A stretch of 64,000 bases of DNA from Allobosea sp. CS1GBMeth4 (GTDB taxonomy: Bacteria; Pseudomonadota; Alphaproteobacteria; Rhizobiales; Beijerinckiaceae): assembly GCF_900185715.1 (NCBI RefSeq), contig NZ_FYAS01000004.1, positions 1 through 64,000 of the forward strand, written 5' to 3'. The notes under the pieces were generated by a model that saw only the letters and a list, made by a program, of their open reading frames with translations, was not told the origin of the DNA and did not search any database. Positions within the stretch are counted from its first letter, which is position 1; each line of letters opens with the position of its first letter. Shown here piece by piece: positions 1 to 8,084 of this stretch. A program made the position numbers and the translations under genes.

Positions 1-149
1 ACATCCAGCGCCGGCTGCAGATCGGCTACAACCGCGCCGCCTCGATCATGGAGCGCATGGAGAACGAGGGCATCGTCGGACCGGCCAACCACGCCGGCAA
101 GCGCGACATCCTCGTCGAAACCGGACGCGCAAGAGAAGACGAGGAGTGA
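1..149 (+). CDS. ftsK: DNA translocase FtsK, C-terminal end (partial)
   Basis: Only the last 48 codons are inside the window; the frame enters at base 3 and stops with TGA at 147-149. The visible residues match the gamma (winged-helix) domain of FtsK/SpoIIIE: they include [13 protein letters not shown] and MENEGIVGP, which in FtsK contact the KOPS DNA sequences that orient translocation. FtsK is a membrane-anchored hexameric DNA pump that clears chromosome termini at the division septum and activates XerCD at dif. The acidic tail (REDEE) is ordinary. The gene must extend upstream, so its membrane and motor domains cannot be assessed. The next feature downstream is a palindromic repeat rather than another gene of the same operon. 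Confidence 0.93.
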   Translation, partial: IQRRLQIGYNRAASIMERMENEGIVGPANHAGKRDILVETGRAREDEE

Positions 150-170
150 CACGCTTCTCGATGAAGCTCG

Positions 171-278
171 CCGTCATTCCTGACAAGCTGCAATGCAGCG
201 CAGCTCCGGACTCCCTCGAAGGGCGTCGAGCTCTACGATGGAGTCCGGCGCTGCGCTTCGCTACGGCCGGAATGACGG
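171..278. repeat. Palindromic intergenic repeat (copy A)
   Basis: Perfect 10-bp outer arms CCGTCATTCC (171-180) and GGAATGACGG (269-278) enclose partly complementary inner arms (GCGCAGCTCCGGACTCC against GGAGTCCGGCGCTGCGC). The element sits just after ftsK. Similar arms recur elsewhere in the window, notably at 44121-44269. It may fold in RNA and act as a terminator for ftsK; no T-run follows. Confidence 0.7.
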
Positions 279-314
279 AGCATGTTGGATCAGGCTTCAG
301 CCTGGGATGAAAGT

Positions 315-941
315 TCAATCCGGCCAGGACAGCATGATCTCGTAGGCGGTCGGCTTGACGAGACGCATGTCCGGATCGGCGGAGGAGAATTCCCTGTCGC
401 CGGAGAGCCGGTCGAGCGCCTTGGCGTCGGCGCCCTTGGGGTAACCGAAGCGGATCGTCAGCCTGCAGCCGCCGAAGGCCCCCGCGAGCTTGCCGCCGCG
501 CCAGTCCGCGGCGGTGCCGGAATAGTCCCAGTCGAAGCCGAGGATGCCGAAAGGCCTGCCATTGGCGGCTTCGACCGCGGCGAGGGCGGTGCCGATGGCG
601 AGGCGCTCTCCCGCCGGGCCCGCCACCGCCCAGGCCGAGCCTTCGCGGATATGGATCGTGCCGGGCTGCCGGCGCTTCTTGCCGTCGCGCCAGATCAGTT
701 CGAGCCGGCGCTTGCGATCCCTCGGAAACAGGATGGCGCCGGCCACCTTCTCGCCTTCGCCGATCTCGATCCGCGCGCGCTGGACGTTTGCGGCGCCGAA
801 GCTGCGGATCAGCGCCGCCTCGTCGGCGTCGGGGGCGAAGGGACCGCTGCAGGCGAGCAGATCCGCGGCTTCCGCCGCGGTCGTCCCGGCAAGGGCGAGA
901 AACGCCGCCGCCAGTCGCGGCGCAAGAGCTGTTCCGATCAT
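315..941 (-). CDS. Hypothetical exported protein
   Basis: A 208-residue reading from ATG at 941, preceded by AGGGGA. A longer frame starts at 1013, but the internal ATG begins a clear signal peptide: positive start, hydrophobic run LAAAFLALAG and a probable cleavage after AEA. The mature part has two or three cysteines (LLACSGPF near the start, GGCRL near the end), which suits a disulphide-bonded periplasmic protein. I see no catalytic motif and do not recognise the family; similar small exported proteins are common in Rhizobiales. It stands alone between ftsK and a small acidic protein gene. Confidence 0.72.
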   Translation of the reverse strand: MIGTALAPRLAAAFLALAGTTAAEAADLLACSGPFAPDADEAALIRSFGAANVQRARIEIGEGEKVAGAILFPRDRKRRLELIWRDGKKRRQPGTIHIREGSAWAVAGPAGERLAIGTALAAVEAANGRPFGILGFDWDYSGTAADWRGGKLAGAFGGCRLTIRFGYPKGADAKALDRLSGDREFSSADPDMRLVKPTAYEIMLSWPD

Positions 942-987
942 CCAGCGTCCCCTGCCGAAATGCGGCGGCCGGAGGGCGCCGCCCGCG

Positions 988-1299
988 TCAGAGCTTGGGA
1001 GGCTTTGAAGCACGATCGAAGACGGGTGTCGCCTCGGTCGGCCCGGCCGGGTCTGCGCCCGTCGGGATATCCTCGGCGGCCCGGCGCACGGCCTCCTCCT
1101 GCTCCGTCAGCCCGTCCATGGTGTCGTTGGCATCGCTGCCGGCGTCATGGACATTGGTCTCGTCGCTGGCCCGCCGGCGATCGCTGATCGGCGCCTCCGC
1201 CTCCGGACGAACGGAGGCGTCCTCGGGTCGGACAGGGTCGTTCTCGATGCGCTCGTCGAGCAGAGCGGGGTTCTCCCGCGGCTTTCCGTCCTCCGGCAT
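988..1299 (-). CDS. Small acidic hypothetical protein
   Basis: 103 codons from an ATG at 1299 with GGAG about six bases upstream; an in-frame extension to 1437 lacks a good ribosome site and is GC-shadow-like. The product is hydrophilic, rich in Asp, Glu, Arg and Pro, without membrane segments or cysteines, and probably disordered (MPEDGKPRENP start, DRRRASDETNVHDAG middle). Function unknown. It is transcribed in the same direction as the exported protein at 315-941, with 46 bases between them, so the two may share a transcript. Confidence 0.5.
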   Translation of the reverse strand: MPEDGKPRENPALLDERIENDPVRPEDASVRPEAEAPISDRRRASDETNVHDAGSDANDTMDGLTEQEEAVRRAAEDIPTGADPAGPTEATPVFDRASKPPKL

Positions 1300-1422
1300 G
1301 GCGCTGCTCCATTCCTGGTTTCCTGACCAACCAAGCGGCGAACTGCGGCATTGTTCCGCGTCGCCGCCGGCGAACCTTCGCAGGGCGCCGGCGTTGTCCG
1401 CAGAGGCATGAGGAGTGCGCCG

Positions 1423-1686
1423 ATGACCATGATCCATCAGGCCGGTGGCCCGCCGGGTGGCGTGCCGACCAGCCCGACCCCGCCGCCCGAACTGCCGCCG
1501 ATGACCCCTGGCGAGGTACCGCCGGCGCCGCCGGTCGAAACACCGCCCGACAGCGAGCCGATCGGCGTGCCGAACGACCCGCCGCCGGAGCTGCCGCCGA
1601 ACGCCCCGCCCGAGACACCGCCGGCGACACCGGTCGATCTGCCGCCCTTGCGCGATCCGCGCCAGCCGCAGGAGCCGCGCCGATAG
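1423..1686 (+). CDS. Proline-rich hypothetical protein
   Basis: 87 residues from ATG 1423, chosen because AGGAG lies at 1411-1415. Nearly half the residues are Pro, Glu or Thr, with irregular PPELPP, PPETPP and GVPTSP units that recall an extended polyproline linker. No signal peptide or membrane segment is visible. The complementary strand gives a Gly/Ser-rich frame, so coding on this strand is not certain. In favour are the ribosome site and the gene immediately downstream on the same strand (12 bases away, also with a strong ribosome site). Function unknown; it could be a surface or scaffold linker. Confidence 0.45.
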   Translation: MTMIHQAGGPPGGVPTSPTPPPELPPMTPGEVPPAPPVETPPDSEPIGVPNDPPPELPPNAPPETPPATPVDLPPLRDPRQPQEPRR

Positions 1687-1697
1687 GAGGTTCCCTC

Positions 1698-1988
1698 ATG
1701 GACGACGATCTCAGCGAGATGACGCCCGAGCAGTTGCGCGCCGAGGTCAGGCGGCTGCGCGCCGGCATCCGCGCCCATCGGGATTCGTCCGGGCACGATC
1801 TCTGCTGGCACCATCCGCAGCTCTGGGGGCTGCTGCCCGAGCAGGTCGACCCCGAGATCGCGGTGCCGCCCTGGCCGGCGTTCCTGCGCGGCTGCCTGCG
1901 CTATCGCGAGAGCCTGGAACGGCAGCGCCCGGACGCCGCCGTGTTCGATCGGGAGTACGGCGATCAGCCGCCGCAGCAGGCCGGGTGA
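1698..1988 (+). CDS. Small conserved-type hypothetical protein
   Basis: 96 residues, start ATG 1698 with AGGAGG seven to eight bases upstream. The first half is a charged helix (EMTPEQLRAEVRRLRAGIRAHRD), and the middle has a Trp/His-rich segment (CWHHPQLWGLLP) resembling small cytoplasmic proteins of unknown function in Bosea and Methylobacterium relatives. No export signal. It probably forms a two-gene unit with the proline-rich gene before it. The family name is not recognised. Confidence 0.6.
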   Translation: MDDDLSEMTPEQLRAEVRRLRAGIRAHRDSSGHDLCWHHPQLWGLLPEQVDPEIAVPPWPAFLRGCLRYRESLERQRPDAAVFDREYGDQPPQQAG

Positions 1989-2082
1989 GCCATTCGCGTC
2001 ATGGTCGGGCTCGTCCCGACCATCCACGTCTCGGTTGATCAAGGACGGTGTTCAAGACGTGGATGCTCGGGCAGGCGCGCCC

Positions 2083-3474
2083 TCAGAGCGCCGGCCGGTC
2101 GCTCTCGCCGAGATCCCAGTAGAGCCCGGCCATCAGGCCGAGCGCCTCGCGCGGGATCGCGACCGGGACATGCTCGTTCGGCGCATGCTGCGAGCAGCCG
2201 GGATAGGAATGCGGCACCCAGATCGTGCGCATGCCGACGATGTCGGCGAAGATGTCGTTCGGCAGGCCGCCGCCGAGATTGGGCAGCAGCGCCGGCTTCT
2301 TGCCGGTGCTCTTCGCGAGCGAGGCCAGGGCCCAGTCGACCCAGGGATCCTCGGGGTCGAGGCGGGTCGCATTGAAGACCGCATCGCGCGCCTTGGTGAC
2401 CTCGACCATGTCGAAGCCATGGCGCTTGAGGTGGCGCTGCAGCGCCGGGATGACGTCGTCGGGATCGATGCCGACGACGAAGCGCAGGGCGCAGCGGGCC
2501 CAGGCGCTCGGCGGCACGGCGTTGACCGGCGTTTCCGGCACGCCCGACTTCATCGCCAGCACGTCGAAGGAGCACCAGCCGAAGACCTGCTCGGCCGGCG
2601 ACAGGCCGGGCTCGCCCCAGTTCGGATCAATCGTCGGCCCGTCGGGGCCGCCGTCGATCTCGCAATCGGCGAGGGCCTTGCGCACGGCCGCCGGCAGCTC
2701 CTTCGGCACCCATTCATGGATGCGGATCTGCCCGGTGGGCGAGGTGATCGAGGCGATGGCATGGGCGAGCTGGATCGCCGGATCGGAGAGGATGCCGCCC
2801 CAGTTGCCGGAATGGTGGCCGCCCTCGCGGGCGTTGATGGTGAGGTCGAAGGTGACGCCGCCGCGGGCGCCCAGGAAGATGGTCGGGCGCTCGGCGTTGA
2901 GGCGCGGCCCGTCGGAGGCGATCAGCACATCCGATCTGAACAGCTCCTTCTGCTCGGTGCAGAGCTCGCGCAGGCCGGGCGAGCCGCATTCCTCGCCCAT
3001 CTCGATCAGGTACTTGACGTTGAAGCCGAGCGTGCCGCCGCGCGTCTCGAGCACGGATCTCAGCGCGCTGATGTTGATCAGGTGCTGGCCCTTGTTGTCG
3101 ACGACGCCGCGGCCGTACCAGCGGTCGCCGCGCTCGGTGAGTTTCCAGGGCGAGAGGCCTTCCGCCCATTGCGCGTCGAGGCCGCGGATGACGTCGCCAT
3201 GGCCGTAGCCGAAGATGGTCGGCAGGCCTTCGGCCTCGATCCGTTCCGCGAAGAGGAAGGGGCCCCTGGCCTTGGGATGGGTCAGCGTCCGGCAGGTGAA
3301 GCCGAGGCTCTCCAGCAGCGGGCGCATCTCCCTGTCGAGGTATTCGGCGAGGACCGGAGCCCTGTCGGGATTCTGGCTCTCGGTCGGCATCGCGACGAGC
3401 CGGGCGAGGTCGCTCTTGAAGCTGCCGGAGTCGAAATAGTCGAGCGCATGGGCGATGGCCTTGGCGCGGGTCAT
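2083..3474 (-). CDS. M20 family metallopeptidase
   Basis: 463 residues; ATG 3474 is preferred over GTG 3483 because GGAG precedes it at the right distance. Family M20 is a group of di-zinc aminoacylase or dipeptidase-type hydrolases. The expected metal ligands are visible: GHGDV (about residue 92), GRGVVDNKGQ (Asp about 126), the catalytic/ligand pair in EMGEECGS (about 161-162), and a C-terminal NEHVP histidine. A dimerisation (lid) domain fits between residues about 190 and 310. There is no signal peptide, so it acts in the cytosol on material imported by the neighbouring permeases, whose genes lie upstream in the same orientation (21-base gap). The substrate could be a dipeptide, N-acyl amino acid or carbamoyl compound; the sequence does not decide. 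Confidence 0.9.
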   Translation of the reverse strand: MTRAKAIAHALDYFDSGSFKSDLARLVAMPTESQNPDRAPVLAEYLDREMRPLLESLGFTCRTLTHPKARGPFLFAERIEAEGLPTIFGYGHGDVIRGLDAQWAEGLSPWKLTERGDRWYGRGVVDNKGQHLINISALRSVLETRGGTLGFNVKYLIEMGEECGSPGLRELCTEQKELFRSDVLIASDGPRLNAERPTIFLGARGGVTFDLTINAREGGHHSGNWGGILSDPAIQLAHAIASITSPTGQIRIHEWVPKELPAAVRKALADCEIDGGPDGPTIDPNWGEPGLSPAEQVFGWCSFDVLAMKSGVPETPVNAVPPSAWARCALRFVVGIDPDDVIPALQRHLKRHGFDMVEVTKARDAVFNATRLDPEDPWVDWALASLAKSTGKKPALLPNLGGGLPNDIFADIVGMRTIWVPHSYPGCSQHAPNEHVPVAIPREALGLMAGLYWDLGESDRPAL

Positions 3475-3495
3475 GATAGTCACTCCGTTGCAGGA

Positions 3496-4392
3496 TCAGT
3501 TGCGCTTCTCGGGCGAGATCACGTCGCGCAGGCCGTCGCCCGCGAGGTTGATCGCGAAGATCAGCAGGGCGAGCGCCGAGCCGGGCAGGGCGATCAGCCA
3601 GAAGGAGAAGAACATGTAGGCCTTGGCCTCGGAGACCATCAGGCCCCAGGAGGGCAGCGGCGGCTGCACGCCGAGGCCGAGGAAGGAGAGCGCCGCCTCG
3701 AGCAGGATGGCGCTGGCGGCCTCCAGCGTCGCCACCACGATCAGGTGCGGGGCGATGTTGGGCAGGACCTCGCGCAGGATGATGCGGGCCGTGCTCGCGC
3801 CGGAGGCCTGCGCCGCCGTGATGTAGTCGAGCGAGCGGACCTGCTGCGTCGCGCTGCGCATGACCACGGCGAACCGATCCCATTTCAGCAGGCCGAGCAC
3901 CAGGATGACGATCCAGAGCGAGGAGCCGATGATGGCGACGACGGCGAGCGCCACCAGGATCACCGGCATGGCGAGACGGGTCGTCACCATGAAGGTCACG
4001 GCCATGTCGATGCGGCCGCCGAAATAGCCGGCGAGCAGGCCCATGGTGGTGCCGATGAGCCCGGCGATCATCACGACGCTGATGCCGATCAGCAGCGAGA
4101 TGCGGGCGCCGTAGAGCAGGCGGGAGAGATAGTCGCGCCCGAGCGGGTCGGTGCCGAGCGGGTGGAGCCAGTTGCCCTTCTCGTACCAGAAGGGCGGGAT
4201 GTTCCGCGCCGTCAGGTTCTGCAGATAGGGATCGTGCGGCGCCAGCACCGGGGCCAGCAGCGCGATCACCACGAACAGCACGAGCAGGCCGAAGCCGAAC
4301 AGGAAGGATTTCTGGGCCAGCGCCCGGCGCAGCAGCCGGCGGCCGCCGGTGACGTCGCTTGCGGCGAGGGGGAGGGAGGTCGCGTCGGTCAT
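3496..4392 (-). CDS. ABC transporter permease, DppC type
   Basis: 298 residues with the layout of oligopeptide/dipeptide permease subunit C. There is a first membrane helix (LLVLFVVIALLAPVLAPHDP), a periplasmic segment containing LGTDPLGRDYLSRLLYGAR, then five helices carrying the EAA loop (ALSFLGLGVQPPLPSWG) that docks to the ATPase. The start ATG 4392 is three bases after the stop of the DppB-type gene, so the pair is translationally linked. Role: one of two inner-membrane channel subunits importing a peptide-like or related solute delivered by the binding protein at 5460-6986. No ATPase gene (DppD/DppF) is present beside it. Confidence 0.93.
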   Translation of the reverse strand: MTDATSLPLAASDVTGGRRLLRRALAQKSFLFGFGLLVLFVVIALLAPVLAPHDPYLQNLTARNIPPFWYEKGNWLHPLGTDPLGRDYLSRLLYGARISLLIGISVVMIAGLIGTTMGLLAGYFGGRIDMAVTFMVTTRLAMPVILVALAVVAIIGSSLWIVILVLGLLKWDRFAVVMRSATQQVRSLDYITAAQASGASTARIILREVLPNIAPHLIVVATLEAASAILLEAALSFLGLGVQPPLPSWGLMVSEAKAYMFFSFWLIALPGSALALLIFAINLAGDGLRDVISPEKRN

Positions 4393-4395
4393 TCG

Positions 4396-5313
4396 TCAGC
4401 TCACCCTGATGCGCGGATCGAGCCAGGCATTGGCGATGTCGGCCAGCAGCGTCAGCAGGACGTAGACGACCGAGAGCAGCAGGACGATCACCTGCATCAC
4501 CGGGAAATCCTTGTAGGTGATGCTCTGATAGGCGAGGTAGCCGAGGCCATCGAGCGCGAAGATCGTCTCGATCACCACCGAGCCCCCGAGCAGGAAGCCG
4601 AGCTGCACCGCCGTCAGCGCGACGACCGGAACGGCGGCGTTGCGCAAGGCGTGGGTGACGACAACGGCATAGGACGACAGGCCCTTGGCGCGGGCGGTGC
4701 GGATATAGTCGGCCGAGAGCACCTCGATCATGCCGGCGCGGATCAGGCGCATGAAGGCCGGCGCGATGTAGTAGCCGAGCGCGATCGTCGGCATGACATA
4801 GTGCAGCCAGCTGCCGGAGCCGGAGACCGGCAGCCAGCGCAGCGTGATCGAGAACAGCATCACCAGGATCAGCGCGAAGAAGAAGTTCGGCAATGCCTGG
4901 CCGACGACGGCGATGGCGAGCGCCAGCCGGTCGATCCAGCTATTGGCGTAGATCGCGGCGAGCACGCCGAGCGGGACCGAGATCAGGAGCGCGAAGGCCA
5001 GCGAGGACAGGCCGAGGATCAGCGTCACCGGCAGCTTGGCGAAGACGAGCGCGGCGACGTCGGCCTTGAAATAGATCGAGGTGCCGAAATCGCCGGAGAG
5101 CGTCTTCAGCAGCCAGTCGAGATACTGGACGACGAGCGGCCGGTCGAGGCCGTAGGTCTTGCGGATGACGTCGAGATCGGCCTGCTGGGCGCCCTCGCCG
5201 GCGATCGCGACCGCGATGTCGCCGGAGAGGCGCAGCAGGAAGAAGGCGATGGCCGAGACGGCGAGCGCGACGAGCAGCGCCAGGCCGAGCCGTTTGACGA
5301 TGAAGCCGAGCAC
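4396..5313 (-). CDS. ABC transporter permease, DppB type
   Basis: 305 residues, GTG start at 5313 preceded by AAGGA. Typical subunit B architecture: an N-terminal helix (LGLALLVALAVSAIAFFLL), a periplasmic region with DIRKTYGLDRPLVVQYLDWL-like sequence, then the permease core ending in DPRIRVS. That end is the usual C-terminus of this subunit (DPR.R). It forms the heterodimeric channel with the DppC-type subunit. The binding-protein gene lies upstream in the same direction, separated by 146 bases that contain a palindromic repeat. The repeat may lower permease expression relative to the binding protein, as such repeats often do. Confidence 0.93.
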   Translation of the reverse strand: MLGFIVKRLGLALLVALAVSAIAFFLLRLSGDIAVAIAGEGAQQADLDVIRKTYGLDRPLVVQYLDWLLKTLSGDFGTSIYFKADVAALVFAKLPVTLILGLSSLAFALLISVPLGVLAAIYANSWIDRLALAIAVVGQALPNFFFALILVMLFSITLRWLPVSGSGSWLHYVMPTIALGYYIAPAFMRLIRAGMIEVLSADYIRTARAKGLSSYAVVVTHALRNAAVPVVALTAVQLGFLLGGSVVIETIFALDGLGYLAYQSITYKDFPVMQVIVLLLSVVYVLLTLLADIANAWLDPRIRVS

Positions 5314-5345
5314 CGGGGCTTCCTTCAGTTTCTGAGGTCTAAGCA

Positions 5346-5433
5346 GTCATCCCGGCCGGAGCGAAGCGGAGAGCCGGGATCCATGCCTGAACCGTTCAGG
5401 ATCGGCGCCGCTGCGCGGCTTGTCCGGGATGAC
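5346..5433. repeat. Palindromic intergenic repeat (copy B)
   Basis: Perfect 10-bp arms GTCATCCCGG (5346-5355) and CCGGGATGAC (5424-5433) with partly complementary inner sequence. It lies inside the probable transport operon, between the binding-protein gene and the permease genes. In that position an RNA hairpin would protect the upstream message or reduce downstream expression. Confidence 0.68.
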
Positions 5434-5459
5434 CCGTTCGTTGGAAGGCCAGGGAACCC

Positions 5460-6986
5460 TTACTTCCAGCCCATCTCCCAGAAGCGGACGAGCTCGTCCG
5501 GATAGGCCTTGAAGGCGAGGTCCTTGCTGGCGACGTAATAGACCGGCAGCGAATAGAGCGGCACGGCATAGGCCTTGTCGGCGATCAGCTTGAGGCCGGC
5601 CTTGTAGGCTTCCTTGCGCACGGCCGGATCGACCGAGTTGTTGCCCTTCTCGAGGAAATCGCGGACCTGCGGGTCGCGGGTGATGTCCTCGCTGCGGAAG
5701 GCGAAGTAGTTCGGCGTCGCCGCCGAGACGTCGTTGACCGAGAAGGAGCCCCAGGTCTGATGCGTCAGCATCGCCTTGCCGGTGGCGATCTGCTCGCGCA
5801 TCGCGGCGTATTGCAGGAAGCGCAGATTGGTCTTGATGCCGACGGCCTGGAGGTAGCCGATCAGCGCCTCGGTCTGGTTGCGCTCGCGATAGGCGACGAT
5901 GTCCATGGTCAGGCTGGGATGGCCGGCCTCCGCCAGCAGCGCCTTGGCCTTGGCCGGGTCGTAAGGGTAGCGCGCCGCGCCCTCGTCGGTGCAGCCGAAC
6001 TGCGAGGGGAAGCAGATGGTGTGGATGACGCGCGAGCCGGAGCCGACGATGTTCTTGACCATCGCCTCGCGGTCGATGGCGTGGATGATCGCCTTGCGCA
6101 CGCGCTCGTCCTTGAGGGCGGGGGCGGGCGTGCCGTCGAGGATGTTCATCTGCATGAGGACGATGCGCATCGTCTCGCCGGAGACGACCTGCAGCGTCGG
6201 CACGGTCTGGAGCTGGTCGGCCTGATCCTTCGGCACGTGCATGATCAGATCGGCGCCGCCCGACAATATCTCGGCCATCTGGGTCTGCCGGTCGGGAATG
6301 AAGCGGATATCGACCTTGGCGACCTTCGGCTGCGGCTTGGGCGAGTCCTTGAAGTAGTCCTTGTTGAGCTCGAGCGTGATCGACTTGCCCGGCACGTAGT
6401 TCGTGACCTTGTAGGGCCCGGAGCCGACCGGCTTCTCGTTCTGCCCCTTCGGCCCGACCTTCTCGTAATACTCGTTCGGGTGGATCACCACCGGGCCGGC
6501 GAGATACTCGATCGCGGCCGGGAAGACCCCCTTGGTGGTCAGCCGGACCTTGTACTTGTCCAGTTTCTCCGCCTTGGCGATCCAGTTGACGTTGCCCTGG
6601 GTGACGACCTTGTTCTCGGGCTTGGAGATGAAGTTCAGCGTGTAGACCACGTCGTCGGCGTCGAATTCCTCGCCGTTGTGGAACTTCACGCCCTCGCGCA
6701 GCTCGAAGTCGATGGTCTTGTCGTCGACCTGCTTCCAGCTCTTGGCGAGCTGGCCCTTGTACTCGTTGGTGTTCGGATCGCGGTAGATCAGCGTGTCCCA
6801 GACATTGGCGCCGATGATCACGCCGATGCGGACATTGTTGAAGAACGGATCGACACTCTCCGGCGCCTGATCATAGGCGAAGCGGACGGTGTTGGCGGCC
6901 TTCTGGGCCAAGGCGGGCGTCGCAAGGGCGGTCGCCGCCAAAATGGTCGCGGCCAGGGCCGTGGAGGCCTTGTCGAAAAAGCGCAT
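5460..6986 (-). CDS. ABC transporter substrate-binding protein, family 5 (DppA/OppA type)
   Basis: 508 residues from ATG 6986 (AGGGGA upstream). A Sec signal peptide is clear: MRFFDKAS, hydrophobic run, cleavage after ALA. The mature protein follows SBP family 5: an early APESVDPFF segment, a RDPNTNEYKGQLAKSWK strand, LREGVKFHNGEEFDADDVVYT (the family signature region) and a C-terminal PLYSLPVYYVASKDL. It captures a peptide, opine or related solute in the periplasm and hands it to the DppB/DppC-type channel. Divergent from the LysR gene with 147 bases between, so regulation by that LysR protein is likely. Substrate not deducible from sequence. Confidence 0.93.
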   Translation of the reverse strand: MRFFDKASTALAATILAATALATPALAQKAANTVRFAYDQAPESVDPFFNNVRIGVIIGANVWDTLIYRDPNTNEYKGQLAKSWKQVDDKTIDFELREGVKFHNGEEFDADDVVYTLNFISKPENKVVTQGNVNWIAKAEKLDKYKVRLTTKGVFPAAIEYLAGPVVIHPNEYYEKVGPKGQNEKPVGSGPYKVTNYVPGKSITLELNKDYFKDSPKPQPKVAKVDIRFIPDRQTQMAEILSGGADLIMHVPKDQADQLQTVPTLQVVSGETMRIVLMQMNILDGTPAPALKDERVRKAIIHAIDREAMVKNIVGSGSRVIHTICFPSQFGCTDEGAARYPYDPAKAKALLAEAGHPSLTMDIVAYRERNQTEALIGYLQAVGIKTNLRFLQYAAMREQIATGKAMLTHQTWGSFSVNDVSAATPNYFAFRSEDITRDPQVRDFLEKGNNSVDPAVRKEAYKAGLKLIADKAYAVPLYSLPVYYVASKDLAFKAYPDELVRFWEMGWK

Positions 6987-7098
6987 GTCTTCCCCTCGAT
7001 GCGTCGTTCGGCAGGGCGGCCGGAGCCGCCGTCACGCCGGCGCCACAAACTCTGCACAGCTTCGTGCTTGCCGCCATAAGAATGAATCGAAAGGATCG

Positions 7099-7113
7099 TT
7101 GCCGAAGCGGCAA
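7099..7113. promoter_or_regulatory. Candidate LysR-type operator in the divergent promoter region
   Basis: A perfect inverted repeat TTGCCG-AAG-CGGCAA satisfies the T-N11-A rule for LysR-type regulators (T7100, A7112). It lies 20 bases upstream of the LysR start and 113 bases upstream of the binding-protein start, the usual position for a shared autoregulatory and activating site. Confidence 0.5.
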
Positions 7114-7133
7114 GGGGCGGGTACTGCAATCCG

Positions 7134-8084
7134 ATGCAGACACCGGCCTTGCGCTATTTCCTGGCGGTGGTGCGGACCGGCTCGGTCAGCGCCGCGGCGC
7201 AGCGCCTGCGCGTCGCCGCCTCGGCGGTGAGCCGACAGATCACCAATCTCGAGAAGGAACTGGACGCCGCCCTGTTCGAGCGGCGCTCGCACGGCATGAT
7301 CCTGACCCAGGCCGGCCAGACGCTCGCGGCCTATGCCCAGCGGCTCGAGCTGGAGAGCGAGCAGATCGTCAGCGAGATCCGCGAATTGCGCAGCGCCAGC
7401 AAGGGCCTGATCCGGATGGGGATCACCGAGGGCTTCGCGGTCAGCTTCATCCCGGAGACGATCTTCCTGTTCCGCCGGAAGCACCCGGACGTGGCCTTCG
7501 ATGTCAAGGTGATGCCGTCGCCGGTGGTCACCGAGCATGTCCGCACCGGCCAGATCGATCTCGGGCTGACCTTCGTGCTGCAGCCCGAGCGCGGCGTCGC
7601 CATCGACTGGCAGTGCGCGACGCGGACCTATGCCTTCGTCGCGCCGCATCACCCGCTGGCCAAGCTCGATTCGGTCAGGATCGAGGACATCTTCGCCCAT
7701 CCCGTCGCGGTGCTCGACAGCGAGGCGACGGTGCGCAAGATCGTCGACATCTATTTCTCGGCACGGGGGCTGACCGTCGATCCCGTGCTGACCTCGACCA
7801 ATGTCGCGAGCCTGCGCCATTTCTGCAAACTGGGCGGCGCCGTGATGTTCGCAAGCTCGATCTCCTTCGCCGCCTCGATCCGCGACGGCTCGATCGTGGC
7901 GCTGCCGCTGAAGGATGGCGACCTGCCGCCGCGCAGCCTGCAGATCCACACCATGTCCGGCCGGAAGCTGCCGAGGATCGTGAGCAATTTCATCGCATTG
8001 CTGATCGAGGAGCTGCAGCGCGCCGACGTGCTGGCGGCGAGCGCGGCCCTGCCTGCCGCGGCGCCCGGGATCCGCCGCGCATGA
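7134..8084 (+). CDS. LysR family transcriptional regulator
   Basis: 316 residues. The N-terminal winged helix-turn-helix is plain ([21 protein letters not shown], then [13 protein letters not shown]), followed by a linker helix and a periplasmic-binding-protein-like effector domain from about residue 95. Its divergence from the DppA-type gene argues that it controls that transport/peptidase cluster in response to an imported or derived metabolite. Its stop codon overlaps the ATG of the downstream SNF2-type helicase gene (ATGA, 8081-8084). This is an unusual pairing because the two products have no obvious common role. Confidence 0.93.
   Translation: MQTPALRYFLAVVRTGSVSAAAQRLRVAASAVSRQITNLEKELDAALFERRSHGMILTQAGQTLAAYAQRLELESEQIVSEIRELRSASKGLIRMGITEGFAVSFIPETIFLFRRKHPDVAFDVKVMPSPVVTEHVRTGQIDLGLTFVLQPERGVAIDWQCATRTYAFVAPHHPLAKLDSVRIEDIFAHPVAVLDSEATVRKIVDIYFSARGLTVDPVLTSTNVASLRHFCKLGGAVMFASSISFAASIRDGSIVALPLKDGDLPPRSLQIHTMSGRKLPRIVSNFIALLIEELQRADVLAASAALPAAAPGIRRA

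Noticed and set aside
1437-2042. Glycine/serine-rich frame on the minus strand opposite the proline-rich gene
   Set aside because: The Gly/Ser repeats are just the complement of Pro codons; there is no ribosome site at its start, and the plus-strand genes have good ones.
2035-5505. A 1156-codon open frame opposite the peptidase and permease genes
   Set aside because: It is the antisense shadow of three certain genes. Its residues are the Arg/Gly/Asp-rich pattern expected from GC-rich complementary codons, with no family similarity.
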